From IMG/VR virus record IMGVR_UViG_3300021135_000043, positions 1 to 24,010 of that record: a DNA stretch of 24,010 bases, one strand, 5' to 3'. The notes under the pieces were generated by a model. It saw nothing but the letters and a program-made list of their open reading frames with translations, searched no databases and was not told the DNA's origin. Positions 6,991 through 12,849 of the stretch are shown one piece after another. Within the stretch, counting starts at the first letter, position 1. Every line of letters begins with the position of its first letter. The position numbers and the translations under genes are program-made. The DNA comes from a virus.

Positions 6991-7992
6991 ATGAATAGCG
7001 CAGAAAGAATTGAAGCAAGAAAAGTAGCAAAGGTATCTTTAGACAAAGATTTTGGTAAAGGAACTGTAATGTCATTATCAGATAGAGGAGATATGGATAT
7101 AGAAGTTATATCTACAGGGTCTCTTGGTTTAGATATTGCCTTGGGTATAGGAGGGTTACCAAAAGGGCGTATTATAGAAGCTTATGGTATGGAGTCTTCT
7201 GGAAAAACTACTATGGCAATACACTTAATTGCCGAGGCGCACAAAAATCCTGAATCAATTTGTGCTATTATTGATGCAGAACATTCTTTTGATATGGAAT
7301 ATGCCGCAAATTTAGGTGTAGATATATCAAGATTAGATATAAATCAGCCAGAATTTGGTGAACAAGGCTTAGAGGTAGCTGAAAAATTAATTAGTTCGGG
7401 GGCATATGATGTAATTGTAATAGATTCTGTAGCTGCATTAGTTCCAAAAGCTGAATTAGAAGATGAAATGGGTACACAGAAAATGGGATTACAAGCAAGA
7501 ATGATGGGGCAAGCTTGTAGAAAATTAGCTGGTACAGTTAAAAAAACTAATACAATACTACTATTTTTAAATCAGCAACGTGAAAAAATTGGTGTTATGT
7601 ACGGCTCTCCGTTAACAACAAGCGGGGGAAATGCGTTAAAATTTTATGCGTCTGTAAGACTTGAAGTCACTAGAAGCACTACATCAGATAACTCCATTAA
7701 GAACGGGGATGAAATTTTAGGAAATCTTACTAAGGTTAAAGTTATTAAAAATAAAGTTGCGCCCCCTTTTAAAAATTGTGAGTTCAACATTCTATATGGA
7801 ATAGGAATTGATAAAATTGGAGAAATCGTTAAATTAGCTAATGACTTAGAAATTTTAAAGAAATGGGGCAAAACAATTACTTATAATAATGAAAAGTATG
7901 AAGTGCCTGTATTTGAATCAATGTTACTTGATAATAGTGAGTTTTATGATGATTTAAGAAAACAAGTGTTAGAAAGAGTTAGGGCTAAATGA
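6991..7992 (+). CDS. recA: RecA recombinase
   Basis: This 333-residue protein is a bacterial-type RecA, the ATP-dependent strand-exchange protein that forms filaments on single-stranded DNA. Walker A is GMESSGKT (66-73), in place of the usual GPESSGKT. The segment IDAEHSFD (94-101) supplies the catalytic Glu (about 97), and Walker B is VIVIDSV (141-147). The DNA-binding loop region reads FLNQQREKIGVMYGSP, followed by TTSGGNALKFYASVRL, near-identical in pattern to bacterial RecA. Compared with E. coli RecA (353 residues), it lacks the acidic C-terminal tail, which usually restrains activity. It begins an operon of nucleotide and recombination genes and has its own promoter. It probably serves phage recombination-dependent replication and repair. 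Confidence 0.97.
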   Translation: MNSAERIEARKVAKVSLDKDFGKGTVMSLSDRGDMDIEVISTGSLGLDIALGIGGLPKGRIIEAYGMESSGKTTMAIHLIAEAHKNPESICAIIDAEHSFDMEYAANLGVDISRLDINQPEFGEQGLEVAEKLISSGAYDVIVIDSVAALVPKAELEDEMGTQKMGLQARMMGQACRKLAGTVKKTNTILLFLNQQREKIGVMYGSPLTTSGGNALKFYASVRLEVTRSTTSDNSIKNGDEILGNLTKVKVIKNKVAPPFKNCEFNILYGIGIDKIGEIVKLANDLEILKKWGKTITYNNEKYEVPVFESMLLDNSEFYDDLRKQVLERVRAK

Positions 7993-8000
7993 TTTAAATA

Positions 8001-8282
8001 ATGGAGTTAGATAAAATACAAAATAGATGGAGTAAAGGTTGTGCAGAAATGCAAAATTTTTTTATACAAAATGCAATTGATAATGTTAATGTTTCCACAA
8101 TAATTTATTTTTTAGATTCTAAAGGAATATTTATAGGTATAAATTCAATAGATGGAAATGATTATATAGGAGATTTATCAGGATTAGTAATTGGTATAAA
8201 AAATACTAGAAGAGAGATAGAAAGATTATTAATAGAGGAATCTTTTTCTATTATAGAATTAGAATTAAATAATAAGATATGA
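8001..8282 (+). CDS. Small protein after recA, unknown
   Basis: This encodes 93 residues and starts eight bases after the recA stop. It has an N-terminal helix (MELDKIQNRWSKGC), a central sheet-like stretch (STIIYFLDSKGIFIGINS) and a C-terminal acidic helix. I recognise no domain. Its stop overlaps the next start by four bases (ATGA), so the two are likely translated together. A role with RecA is possible from position only. Confidence 0.6.
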   Translation: MELDKIQNRWSKGCAEMQNFFIQNAIDNVNVSTIIYFLDSKGIFIGINSIDGNDYIGDLSGLVIGIKNTRREIERLLIEESFSIIELELNNKI

Positions 8283-8497
8283 ATGATAGTGAAATAAAAA
8301 TAAATATATTAGAACTTGCAAGTGCATTAGCAGATGAAATGGTTTCTGCAAAATTTGAAGACGATGAGTCTAAAATATTTACTAAAGAAAATGAGGCGGA
8401 TGAATGTACTATATTTACGGAAGAAGCTCAAGAAGTATTTAATGAATGGTACGACCATTATTATAATATAATTACAAATCACGAAATAAAATTTTAA
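8279..8497 (+). CDS. Small acidic protein, unknown
   Basis: This 72-residue, strongly acidic protein (repeated Glu/Asp, e.g. KFEDDESKIFTKENEADE) has a Tyr/Trp-rich C-terminus (VFNEWYDHYYN). The acidity is of the kind seen in DNA-mimic proteins that block host nucleases or methylases, but many neutral explanations exist and I see no family match. It overlaps the previous gene by four bases and is followed one base later by the next gene. Confidence 0.55.
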   Translation: MNDSEIKINILELASALADEMVSAKFEDDESKIFTKENEADECTIFTEEAQEVFNEWYDHYYNIITNHEIKF

Positions 8498-8498
8498 T

Positions 8499-8897
8499 AT
8501 GAGTTGTAGAAATTGTAAGACAAAAAAGATTTATTATGCCCACAATATGCTCCAGTACGGAAGTAATATAGAAAATCAAGATATTAAAACATTAGAATTT
8601 TTAGGCTTTGAGGTAATTAATCCAAATCATCCTGATAATGAAAAGGCATATTATGATAAAAAGAAAAGTCACCCAGGAACAGAATTTAGTGTATTTACAG
8701 ATATGGTAAAATCTTGTGACGCAATTGTATTTAGAAGTATTATGGGAAAAATAAGTGCGGGTGTTGGTAAAGAAATTATGTTTGCAAAAGAACTCGGTAT
8801 GCCTATAATAGAAATGCCAACAATCACAACAGATAGATTTTTAACAGTAGAAGAAACAATTGAATATTGTAGACCATTGGGTGTAAAGGAGGCTTAA
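8499..8897 (+). CDS. Nucleoside 2-deoxyribosyltransferase-like protein
   Basis: This 132-residue protein has the layout of the nucleoside 2-deoxyribosyltransferase superfamily, a Rossmann-like fold. A first strand and loop, KIYYAHNMLQYG (about 10-21), is followed by LGFEVINPNHP. Then comes FTDMVKSCDAIVFRS (about 66-80) and the signature GVGKEIMFAKELGMPIIEM (about 88-106), in which E92 would be the catalytic Glu. Family members exchange bases on deoxynucleosides or hydrolyse deoxynucleotides. A short N-terminal CRNC is an addition of unknown use. The next functional genes (dATP/dGTP diphosphohydrolase-like and MazG-like) also act on nucleotides, which supports this reading. An alternative is a relative of SLOG/TIR-type nucleotide sensors; the motif fits deoxyribosyltransferase better. 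Confidence 0.6.
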   Translation: MSCRNCKTKKIYYAHNMLQYGSNIENQDIKTLEFLGFEVINPNHPDNEKAYYDKKKSHPGTEFSVFTDMVKSCDAIVFRSIMGKISAGVGKEIMFAKELGMPIIEMPTITTDRFLTVEETIEYCRPLGVKEA

Positions 8898-8898
8898 T

Positions 8899-8943
8899 AT
8901 GGAAGGACAAGAACCACAAAAGGCAAGAAGATATAATGTTTGA
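8899..8943 (+). pseudogene. Cut-off 5' end of the diphosphohydrolase gene
   Basis: ATG 8899 begins one base after the preceding stop, as an operon gene would. It encodes MEGQEPQKARRYNV and stops at TGA 8941-8943. The intact gene beginning at 9481 encodes MEKTNARRYNKDK, so ARRYN occurs in both. I read this as the original start of the dATP/dGTP diphosphohydrolase-like gene, severed when the HNH endonuclease gene (8997-9512) inserted after the Asn codon. Confidence 0.65.
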
Positions 8944-8996
8944 TTTGGAAATATGAACTTATTGTTGTATATTGTATTATACTAAAACTATAATAT

Positions 8997-9512
8997 ATGG
9001 CTTATAAGAATTTTGAAGATCAGCAAAAACATCATCGTGAATATTACGAAAAGAACAAAGTAAAAATATTAGCACAAGAAAAACAAAATAGAAAAGATAA
9101 GTTTGATGCATTATCTGAAGATGAAAAAAAAGAATTTTTAAAAAAAAGATGTGAAATGCAGTTAAAATCATATCATAAACATAAACATGAGAATAAAGAA
9201 GCTAAAAAAGAAAGAGCTTTTAAATCACAATTAAAATATTTTTATGGTATAACACTCGAAGAATATTATATTTTTTTAAAAAATCAAGATAATAAGTGTG
9301 CAATTTGTGGTTGTGCTGAATATGAAAAACGATGGACTTCTGCAAAATTACCGTTTGCTGTAGATCACGATCATGAAACTAAGATTATTAGGGGACTTTT
9401 ATGTGATAACTGTAATGTAATGATTGGTCATGCGCATGAAAATATAGAAATTTTAAAAAATGCAATAAAATATTTAGAATATGGAAAAAACAAATGCTCG
9501 GAGGTACAATAA
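8997..9512 (+). CDS. Endonuclease VII-type HNH endonuclease, likely homing endonuclease
   Basis: The 171 residues fall into two parts. Residues 1-75 are very basic and helical with short repeated YYEKNK-like units, a likely DNA-binding region. Residues about 76-163 form a recombination endonuclease VII (His-Me finger) domain: FYGITLEEY, CAIC (C101, C104), the catalytic DHDH (123-126), GLLCDNCN (C136, C139, N140) holding the zinc, and the closing helix ILKNAIKYLEYG. T4 endonuclease VII resolves branched DNA. Here the protein sits within a split metabolic gene, so a free-standing homing endonuclease is more likely. Its last 32 bases overlap the restored gene at 9481. A degenerate promoter (TTTG at 8944, N20, TATATTGT) may precede it. 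Confidence 0.8.
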   Translation: MAYKNFEDQQKHHREYYEKNKVKILAQEKQNRKDKFDALSEDEKKEFLKKRCEMQLKSYHKHKHENKEAKKERAFKSQLKYFYGITLEEYYIFLKNQDNKCAICGCAEYEKRWTSAKLPFAVDHDHETKIIRGLLCDNCNVMIGHAHENIEILKNAIKYLEYGKNKCSEVQ

Positions 9513-9831
9513 AGATAAAATAATGTTATCATTAATACCAACTGAATTAATAGAAGAAGTTGGTAAAGTAATGACTTATGGCGCATTAAAATACACTATT
9601 TATAATGAAGATGGTAGTATAAAATCAGATGGAAAAAATAACTGGAGATCTGGATTACCTTGGATGTCCGTTATAGATTCGTTAGAAAGGCATTTATTAG
9701 CCTTTAAAAAGGGTGAAAATGTTGATAAGGAGTCAAATTTACTTCATTTATCTCATGCGGCTACTAATTTAGCATTTCTTCTAAATTATTATTATAAAAA
9801 ACCAGAATTTGATGACAGAACTAGAGATTAA
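9481..9831 (+). CDS. dATP/dGTP diphosphohydrolase-like protein (DUF5664-type)
   Basis: This 116-residue protein matches the pattern of the phage dATP/dGTP diphosphohydrolase N-terminal family. The landmarks, in order, are RRYNKDKIMLSLIP (7-20), VMTYGALKY (30-38), KNNWRSG (52-58), SLERHLLAFKKGE (67-79) and VDKES followed by LHLSHAATNLAFLL (81-101). Such proteins lower or reshape purine dNTP pools during infection. The N-terminus is coded within the 3' end of the HNH gene, which supplies a new ATG and the codons for MEKTNARRYN; the original start survives upstream at 8899. The end overlaps the MazG-like gene, so the two may work as a pair. Confidence 0.7.
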   Translation: MEKTNARRYNKDKIMLSLIPTELIEEVGKVMTYGALKYTIYNEDGSIKSDGKNNWRSGLPWMSVIDSLERHLLAFKKGENVDKESNLLHLSHAATNLAFLLNYYYKKPEFDDRTRD

Positions 9832-10105
9832 AGCATTACAAATTGCTAATAAATATGTAGGACATTATAGTAAAGAAGAGAAAATTAAAAAACTCGGAGA
9901 AGAAATAATAGAACTTGCATATGCATTAGCAAAAAATGATGAAGAAAATATAGAAGAAGAGATAGGCGATTGTATATTTTTATTATTAGATATTGCTACT
10001 ACAAATACAATGCAAATGGGTTTAGACTACTATGTAAATCTTGCCGCAGAAAAAATGGAAAAAAGACAAGGCACTAAAATTTCAAAACAAGTCGGCAAAT
10101 TATGA
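9812..10105 (+). CDS. MazG-like nucleotide pyrophosphohydrolase
   Basis: This encodes 97 residues from ATG 9812 (a TTG just before it, 9809, is in frame but less likely). It shows the all-alpha MazG signature: LGEEIIELAYAL (E30, E31, E34), then IEEEIGDCIFLLLD (E50 and D53), the four acidic positions that bind the metal ions needed to cleave NTPs to NMP and pyrophosphate. It overlaps the diphosphohydrolase-like gene by 20 bases and is itself overlapped by the next ATG. MazG proteins are common in phages, where they are thought to affect nucleotide pools or (p)ppGpp. MazZ of 2-aminoadenine phages is also in this family, but no purZ-like gene is seen here. Confidence 0.8.
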   Translation: MTELEIKALQIANKYVGHYSKEEKIKKLGEEIIELAYALAKNDEENIEEEIGDCIFLLLDIATTNTMQMGLDYYVNLAAEKMEKRQGTKISKQVGKL

Positions 10106-10359
10106 ATATAACACAAGAAATGGAGGAAAATACAGTAAGATGGGCAGAAGAAAATATAGTAAGACTCAGTGAATATCAAGAACAACAATTATTTACTAAT
10201 GAGTTACTGTTTGGAGAAAGTTCTTTAGAATTTGGTGCTGATGGTGGTATTAGAGTTTTGAGTATAAAGGAAATGCTTGAGTTAAGAAATAAACCTTATG
10301 AGTTTAAGATTCATATTGAAGATCAAATTGCAGACCAAAAAATAAAAAATGGCAAATAG
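10102..10359 (+). CDS. Small acidic protein, unknown
   Basis: This 85-residue, Glu-rich protein (start MNITQEMEENTVRWAEENIV) ends in a basic tail (DQKIKNGK). It has an internal Gly-rich turn (FGADGGIRVLS) but no motif I can name. It overlaps the MazG-like gene by four bases (ATGA) and the next gene by 11 bases, so it sits in a tightly coupled operon of nucleotide-related genes. Confidence 0.6.
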   Translation: MNITQEMEENTVRWAEENIVRLSEYQEQQLFTNELLFGESSLEFGADGGIRVLSIKEMLELRNKPYEFKIHIEDQIADQKIKNGK

Positions 10360-10789
10360 AGTTGGATTATACGTAAATCAAATAGAGAAACTTCCTATTA
10401 AGCCTAAATCTTTAGATCAATGGATGTGGGCTTCGGATATTAAGGATTTTATGCAAATCATAGAAAATTTTTTTAAAGAGACGCAAGAATTACCTGAAAT
10501 TATTTCTATTTGCCATGATTTAACAGACGAGCATATTAGTTTGGAGCTTCGCAGACCTGAAAATAGAAGAATAGAATATGATATGTTTAAGGCAGATACC
10601 GGTTTACATTGCGCAAAATTTTTAGCAGAGTTTGCAAATGAGCATAATCTATACCTAAACAGAGTCTGTACACACGGGTATAATTCTACAGGAAATTCTA
10701 ATATAGCAAGGCTTATTAATGAATACTATAAGTGGAAAGGAGATACAGGAAAGAGTTGTTATAATCAAACTTGGGAATATGAAAAGTAA
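10349..10789 (+). CDS. cREC-like (cyclic-phosphate processing receiver) domain protein, degenerate
   Basis: The 146 residues match the outline of the phage cREC receiver-like family, predicted to process cyclic phosphates. The segments are LPEIISICHDLTDEH (about 48-62), where family members have S-F-D-H-D-L, then DTGLHCAKFLAEF (about 82-94) and THGYNSTGNSNIARLI (about 108-123), where the family has H-S-x-N-P-x-G-x-x-N-I. Two expected acidic positions look lost: the first Asp of DHDL is Cys, and no paired Asp is visible in the first strand (GLYVNQ). It may therefore bind rather than cleave. It overlaps both neighbours and lies two genes after the MazG-like protein. The assignment is by remembered pattern only. 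Confidence 0.55.
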   Translation: MANRVGLYVNQIEKLPIKPKSLDQWMWASDIKDFMQIIENFFKETQELPEIISICHDLTDEHISLELRRPENRRIEYDMFKADTGLHCAKFLAEFANEHNLYLNRVCTHGYNSTGNSNIARLINEYYKWKGDTGKSCYNQTWEYEK

Positions 10790-11060
10790 AAAATTACTAT
10801 TTGCAAAAACACGAAAAAAATTTATTCCTAAAGGAAAATTTCCTACTAAACTAATAGAGGAAATATATGGTGAGTTATTAAAACCTACTTCTCCTAATAA
10901 TAGATGGAAAGGTCTAGATTGGACTCCAAAACATCACGTATGGACAGAAGATGGCATCCAATATTCTAGTTGGCAAATAGGACCTATATATACAGGAGAT
11001 GCAGGAATGGAATTATTTCAGGAAGCTCTTAAAAAAGAATTATTAAAAAATGAAAAATAA
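10779..11060 (+). CDS. Small basic protein, unknown
   Basis: This encodes 93 residues from ATG 10779 (start MKSKKLLFAKTRKKFIPKGK). An upstream ATG at 10719 is in frame but would overlap the previous gene by 71 bases, so I prefer 10779, with an 11-base overlap. The N-terminus is strongly basic; the middle is Trp-rich (RWKGLDWTPKHHVWTEDG) and ends in a helix. It could contact nucleic acid, but no family is recognised. It overlaps the next short frame (11050) by 11 bases. Confidence 0.55.
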   Translation: MKSKKLLFAKTRKKFIPKGKFPTKLIEEIYGELLKPTSPNNRWKGLDWTPKHHVWTEDGIQYSSWQIGPIYTGDAGMELFQEALKKELLKNEK

Positions 11061-11118
11061 AGAATTATATTATACGCCTGAAATAGAGGAGTTGCATTTT
11101 ATAAATAAAAATTTCTAA
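11050..11118 (+). pseudogene. Truncated small gene, 22-residue remnant
   Basis: ATG 11050 encodes 22 residues beginning MKNKELYYTPEIEELHF and ends at TAA 11116-11118. The YTPEIEELH opening resembles the N-terminus of a family of small phage proteins that usually continue with a Gly-Phe-Glu-Tyr segment and run past 80 residues. Here it stops early, and the following DNA has only tiny open frames. I read it as a decayed gene at the end of the operon; a genuine micro-peptide is the alternative. Confidence 0.35.
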
Positions 11119-11146
11119 AAAACGTAGCACATTTCATACAAAAATA

Positions 11147-11224
11147 ATGTTAATTCAAAGATTCTATAAGTTTAAATACGGTTCTAACTGGAGTTTTAAA
11201 CCTAAAGTACAGAAAATACTATAA
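11147..11224 (+). CDS. Possible 25-residue peptide
   Basis: ATG 11147 to TAA 11222-11224 encodes 25 residues, basic and aromatic (MLIQRFYKFKYGSNWSFKPK...). It may be the tail of the decayed gene at 11050 or a stand-alone peptide. Nothing else is seen between 11119 and the promoter at 11227. Confidence 0.2.
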   Translation: MLIQRFYKFKYGSNWSFKPKVQKIL

Positions 11225-11226
11225 GA

Positions 11227-11258
11227 TTTGGTTATGTTAAAACTTTTAATTACCTTTG
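11227..11258 (+). promoter_or_regulatory. Bacteroidetes-type promoter for 11291
   Basis: TTTG (11227-11230), 20 bases, TACCTTTG (11251-11258), full consensus. The start ATG at 11291 is 32 bases downstream, the longest leader among the promoters in the window. Confidence 0.78.
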
Positions 11259-11290
11259 TATTATTACAAATAAATAATTAAAAACTTAAT

Positions 11291-11548
11291 ATGAAATTTT
11301 CTCTACCAAATGGTAAGGTTGTAAATGTGCCTGCCAAATTTTTTTTAGAAATGAGTGATTCAGAATTTGAAGAAGAAATATCTAATCTTGTAAGTCTTGA
11401 TATGGGATTTGAAACAAATGATATTTGGGAAGATTCTGTATTAAAAGATGGCGAAATTGGCAATAAAAAAGAGGTAGAAATAGATGACGATTCTATTCTA
11501 CCTCTTCTTGATGATGATTTAGAAGATTATTTTTTAAATGAGGATTAA
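11291..11548 (+). CDS. Small acidic protein, unknown, single-gene unit
   Basis: This 85-residue protein opens with MKFSLPNGKVVNVPAKFF, then becomes very acidic (EFEEEIS, DIWEDS, and a C-terminal run of Asp/Glu ending YFLNED). The N-terminal part could form a small beta fold of the kind in which 'F-x-L-P-N-G-K' makes a hairpin. It has its own promoter and faces the convergent minus-strand genes, its stop touching a fossil endonuclease fragment. Such small acidic, separately expressed phage proteins are often inhibitors of host proteins, but nothing here proves that. Confidence 0.6.
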   Translation: MKFSLPNGKVVNVPAKFFLEMSDSEFEEEISNLVSLDMGFETNDIWEDSVLKDGEIGNKKEVEIDDDSILPLLDDDLEDYFLNED

Positions 11549-11616
11549 TAATTATGTTTTTCTAAGTATTTTATTGCCTCATTTAAAAATAAAATATTAT
11601 CTCTATTAAATACTGT
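11545..11616 (-). pseudogene. Fossil C-terminus of an HNH homing endonuclease
   Basis: On the minus strand, directly after the stop of the 116-residue gene and in the same frame, 23 codons encode a peptide containing NILFLNEAIKYLEKHNY. This matches the closing helix of the HNH protein at 8997 (NIEILKNAIKYLEYGKN). The DNA also matches: GCAATAAAATACTTAGAA here against GCAATAAAATATTTAGAA there, 17 of 18 bases. There is no room for the catalytic part, so this is the relic of a lost endonuclease VII-type gene. Confidence 0.6.
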
Positions 11617-11967
11617 TTACCCAAGAGGATTAACTGCAAAATCTATTGAAACTTCTTCAGTCATTCCTTGCTCCTTTGCATTTTTAAGTATAAGCTTATA
11701 AAACGAGTCAAGAATCGCAAATGCGTGAAATTCAATATCAGAAAATCCTTTGATTTTATCCTGTTGCATTACAGTTGCTTCTTCCTTAAACTTTTCTAGT
11801 TTTTCTGGGGCATATTTCTTCCAATTTTCTGCTTGAATGAAGATGCTTTGCGCTATGGCCCCGCAAATATTATAGTTAATTTTTACATCAACCAATGCAT
11901 CCTTAGTTAAAATTGGCACTGTCTTAGGTAAATTTGTACTCGGTACTTCTGTTTTTACTTTACTCAT
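11617..11967 (-). CDS. Small unknown protein downstream of the methyltransferase
   Basis: This encodes 116 residues. The N-terminus (SKVKTEVPSTNLPKTVPIL) is extended and polar. The rest appears helical, with AIAQSIFIQAENWKKYAPEKLEKFKEEA and HAFAILDSFYKLILKNAKEQG. No domain is recognised. It starts ten bases after the methyltransferase stop and must share its promoter at 12396-12427. Its C-terminus ends FAVNPLG just before the fossil endonuclease tail, so its original end may have been altered when that element came or went. Confidence 0.6.
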   Translation of the reverse strand: MSKVKTEVPSTNLPKTVPILTKDALVDVKINYNICGAIAQSIFIQAENWKKYAPEKLEKFKEEATVMQQDKIKGFSDIEFHAFAILDSFYKLILKNAKEQGMTEEVSIDFAVNPLG

Positions 11968-11977
11968 AAATATATAT

Positions 11978-12391
11978 TTAGTGTTTAAAAATTACTATCA
12001 TTGAATCGTGTTTACCTTTTGCTGTTTCAGTATATTCTCCCTTTGTATTATAACCTTTAAATGCAACTCTGCCTTTTAAAAATCTAACTTCTGCATTTGG
12101 TAAAATTAAATTATGAAATTGTTTTGTAGAAGTTGCAACAGGAAGTAATAATACGCAGGTTTTTCCTTTTTGCCATTCTTCATAAGCTTTTTGTATAAAT
12201 TTAGGTTTATCTGTTCTATTATATGGTGGATTTATATAATTTGATTTTCCCCATTCGGCAACTAAACCATCAAATTCTGCATGTAAAGGGCAGGGGTCAA
12301 AATCAAAATGAAATTCGTTATCTAATTCTTTGTATAAATAATCAGGTGTTGCCCAATTATCATTATTTTCTAAACCATCTCTATTTATCAT
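11978..12391 (-). CDS. DNA N6-adenine methyltransferase, phage Dam type
   Basis: This 137-residue protein matches the phage-type DNA N6-adenine methyltransferase family. NDNWATPDYLYKEL (10-23) opens it, FDFDPCP (29-35) forms the cofactor-binding strand, and INPPYN (53-58) is the catalytic (D/N)PPY motif IV. LLLPVATSTKQFH and FLKGRVAF follow as in the family, with the end forming the last strands. It transfers a methyl group from S-adenosylmethionine to adenine. No partner endonuclease is nearby, so it is a solitary methylase, most simply used to hide phage DNA from host restriction. It has a private promoter whose -7 box ends four bases before the ATG, so the mRNA is probably leaderless. Confidence 0.88.
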   Translation of the reverse strand: MINRDGLENNDNWATPDYLYKELDNEFHFDFDPCPLHAEFDGLVAEWGKSNYINPPYNRTDKPKFIQKAYEEWQKGKTCVLLLPVATSTKQFHNLILPNAEVRFLKGRVAFKGYNTKGEYTETAKGKHDSMIVIFKH

Positions 12392-12395
12392 AATG

Positions 12396-12427
12396 CAAAT
12401 TTAAGAAAAAAAATTGATAAATCCAAA
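12396..12427 (-). promoter_or_regulatory. Bacteroidetes-type promoter for the methyltransferase
   Basis: Read on the - strand: TTTG (12427-12424), 20 bases, TAAATTTG (12403-12396), then CATT and ATG at 12391. It is a full consensus match and sits right behind the terminator at 12443-12479, so the methyltransferase unit is insulated from the late genes upstream. Confidence 0.78.
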
Positions 12428-12442
12428 TTAGTTAAAAAAATT

Positions 12443-12479
12443 ATCCCAGCAATCTATATCGAATATAGATTGCTGGGAT
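12443..12479. terminator. Strong bidirectional terminator
   Basis: A perfect 17-bp inverted repeat, ATCCCAGCAATCTATAT (12443-12459) and its complement (12463-12479), with a three-base loop CGA. An A-run lies on the left and a T-run on the right, so it works in both directions. It ends the late minus-strand unit (gene 12532-12849). A weaker hairpin, TAATCTTA/TAAGATTA, lies next to it at 12484-12509. Confidence 0.88.
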
Positions 12480-12531
12480 TTTTTAATCTTATAATCTTGA
12501 GTAAGATTAGAGATTTAGGGTAGGAAGTATG

Positions 12532-12849
12532 TTAACAGTATCGTAAATATTCTCTCCACCAACAATCATTTGGTGAATTGGGATATTTTTTAGTCATTAT
12601 AAGTGAATTTGCCTGAACTACTAATGGTTTTGAATAAGGTACAACTCTATAGAAAAAACGATTGCCCTCTGGAAATTTACAATTTGTTTTTCCAGCAGGA
12701 ACTACGGGGGTAGGGAGTAATTCTACCATATTACATGGATCATTACAAGGAAGAGCAACATTATTAGTATACCCCATTTGTGTACCAGGAATTGGTTCGT
12801 GATCCGCATTAATTTTTGCGAAATATCGCAGACATTCATTATTAGCCAT
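12532..12849 (-). CDS. Small Cys/Pro-rich protein of the late module, unknown
   Basis: This 105-residue protein starts MANNECLRYFAKINADHEPI. It has six Cys residues, many Pro residues (LPTPVVPAGK) and a Trp-Trp pair near the end (DCWWREYLRYC). It appears to be all-beta without a signal peptide or membrane segment. It lies at the end of the late block, so a small virion or decoration protein is plausible but unproven. Its ATG overlaps the last 8 bases of the GIY-YIG gene upstream, which probably inserted directly in front of it. It is followed by the strong terminator. Confidence 0.6.
   Translation of the reverse strand: MANNECLRYFAKINADHEPIPGTQMGYTNNVALPCNDPCNMVELLPTPVVPAGKTNCKFPEGNRFFYRVVPYSKPLVVQANSLIMTKKYPNSPNDCWWREYLRYC

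Noticed and set aside
8938-9480. Group I intron around the HNH gene at 8997
   Set aside because: No P7-type R/S elements were seen on either side and the HNH stop codon lies inside the restored downstream gene, leaving no room for an intron 3' end.
9812-10105. MazZ of a 2-aminoadenine DNA pathway
   Set aside because: No purZ-like or datZ-like gene is in the window, and the MazG motif alone does not separate the two.
6432-11967. Paralogy between the 97-residue protein (6432-6725) and the 116-residue protein (11617-11967)
   Set aside because: They share size, an xVPI phrase near the N-terminus and helical composition, but no alignable motif beyond that.
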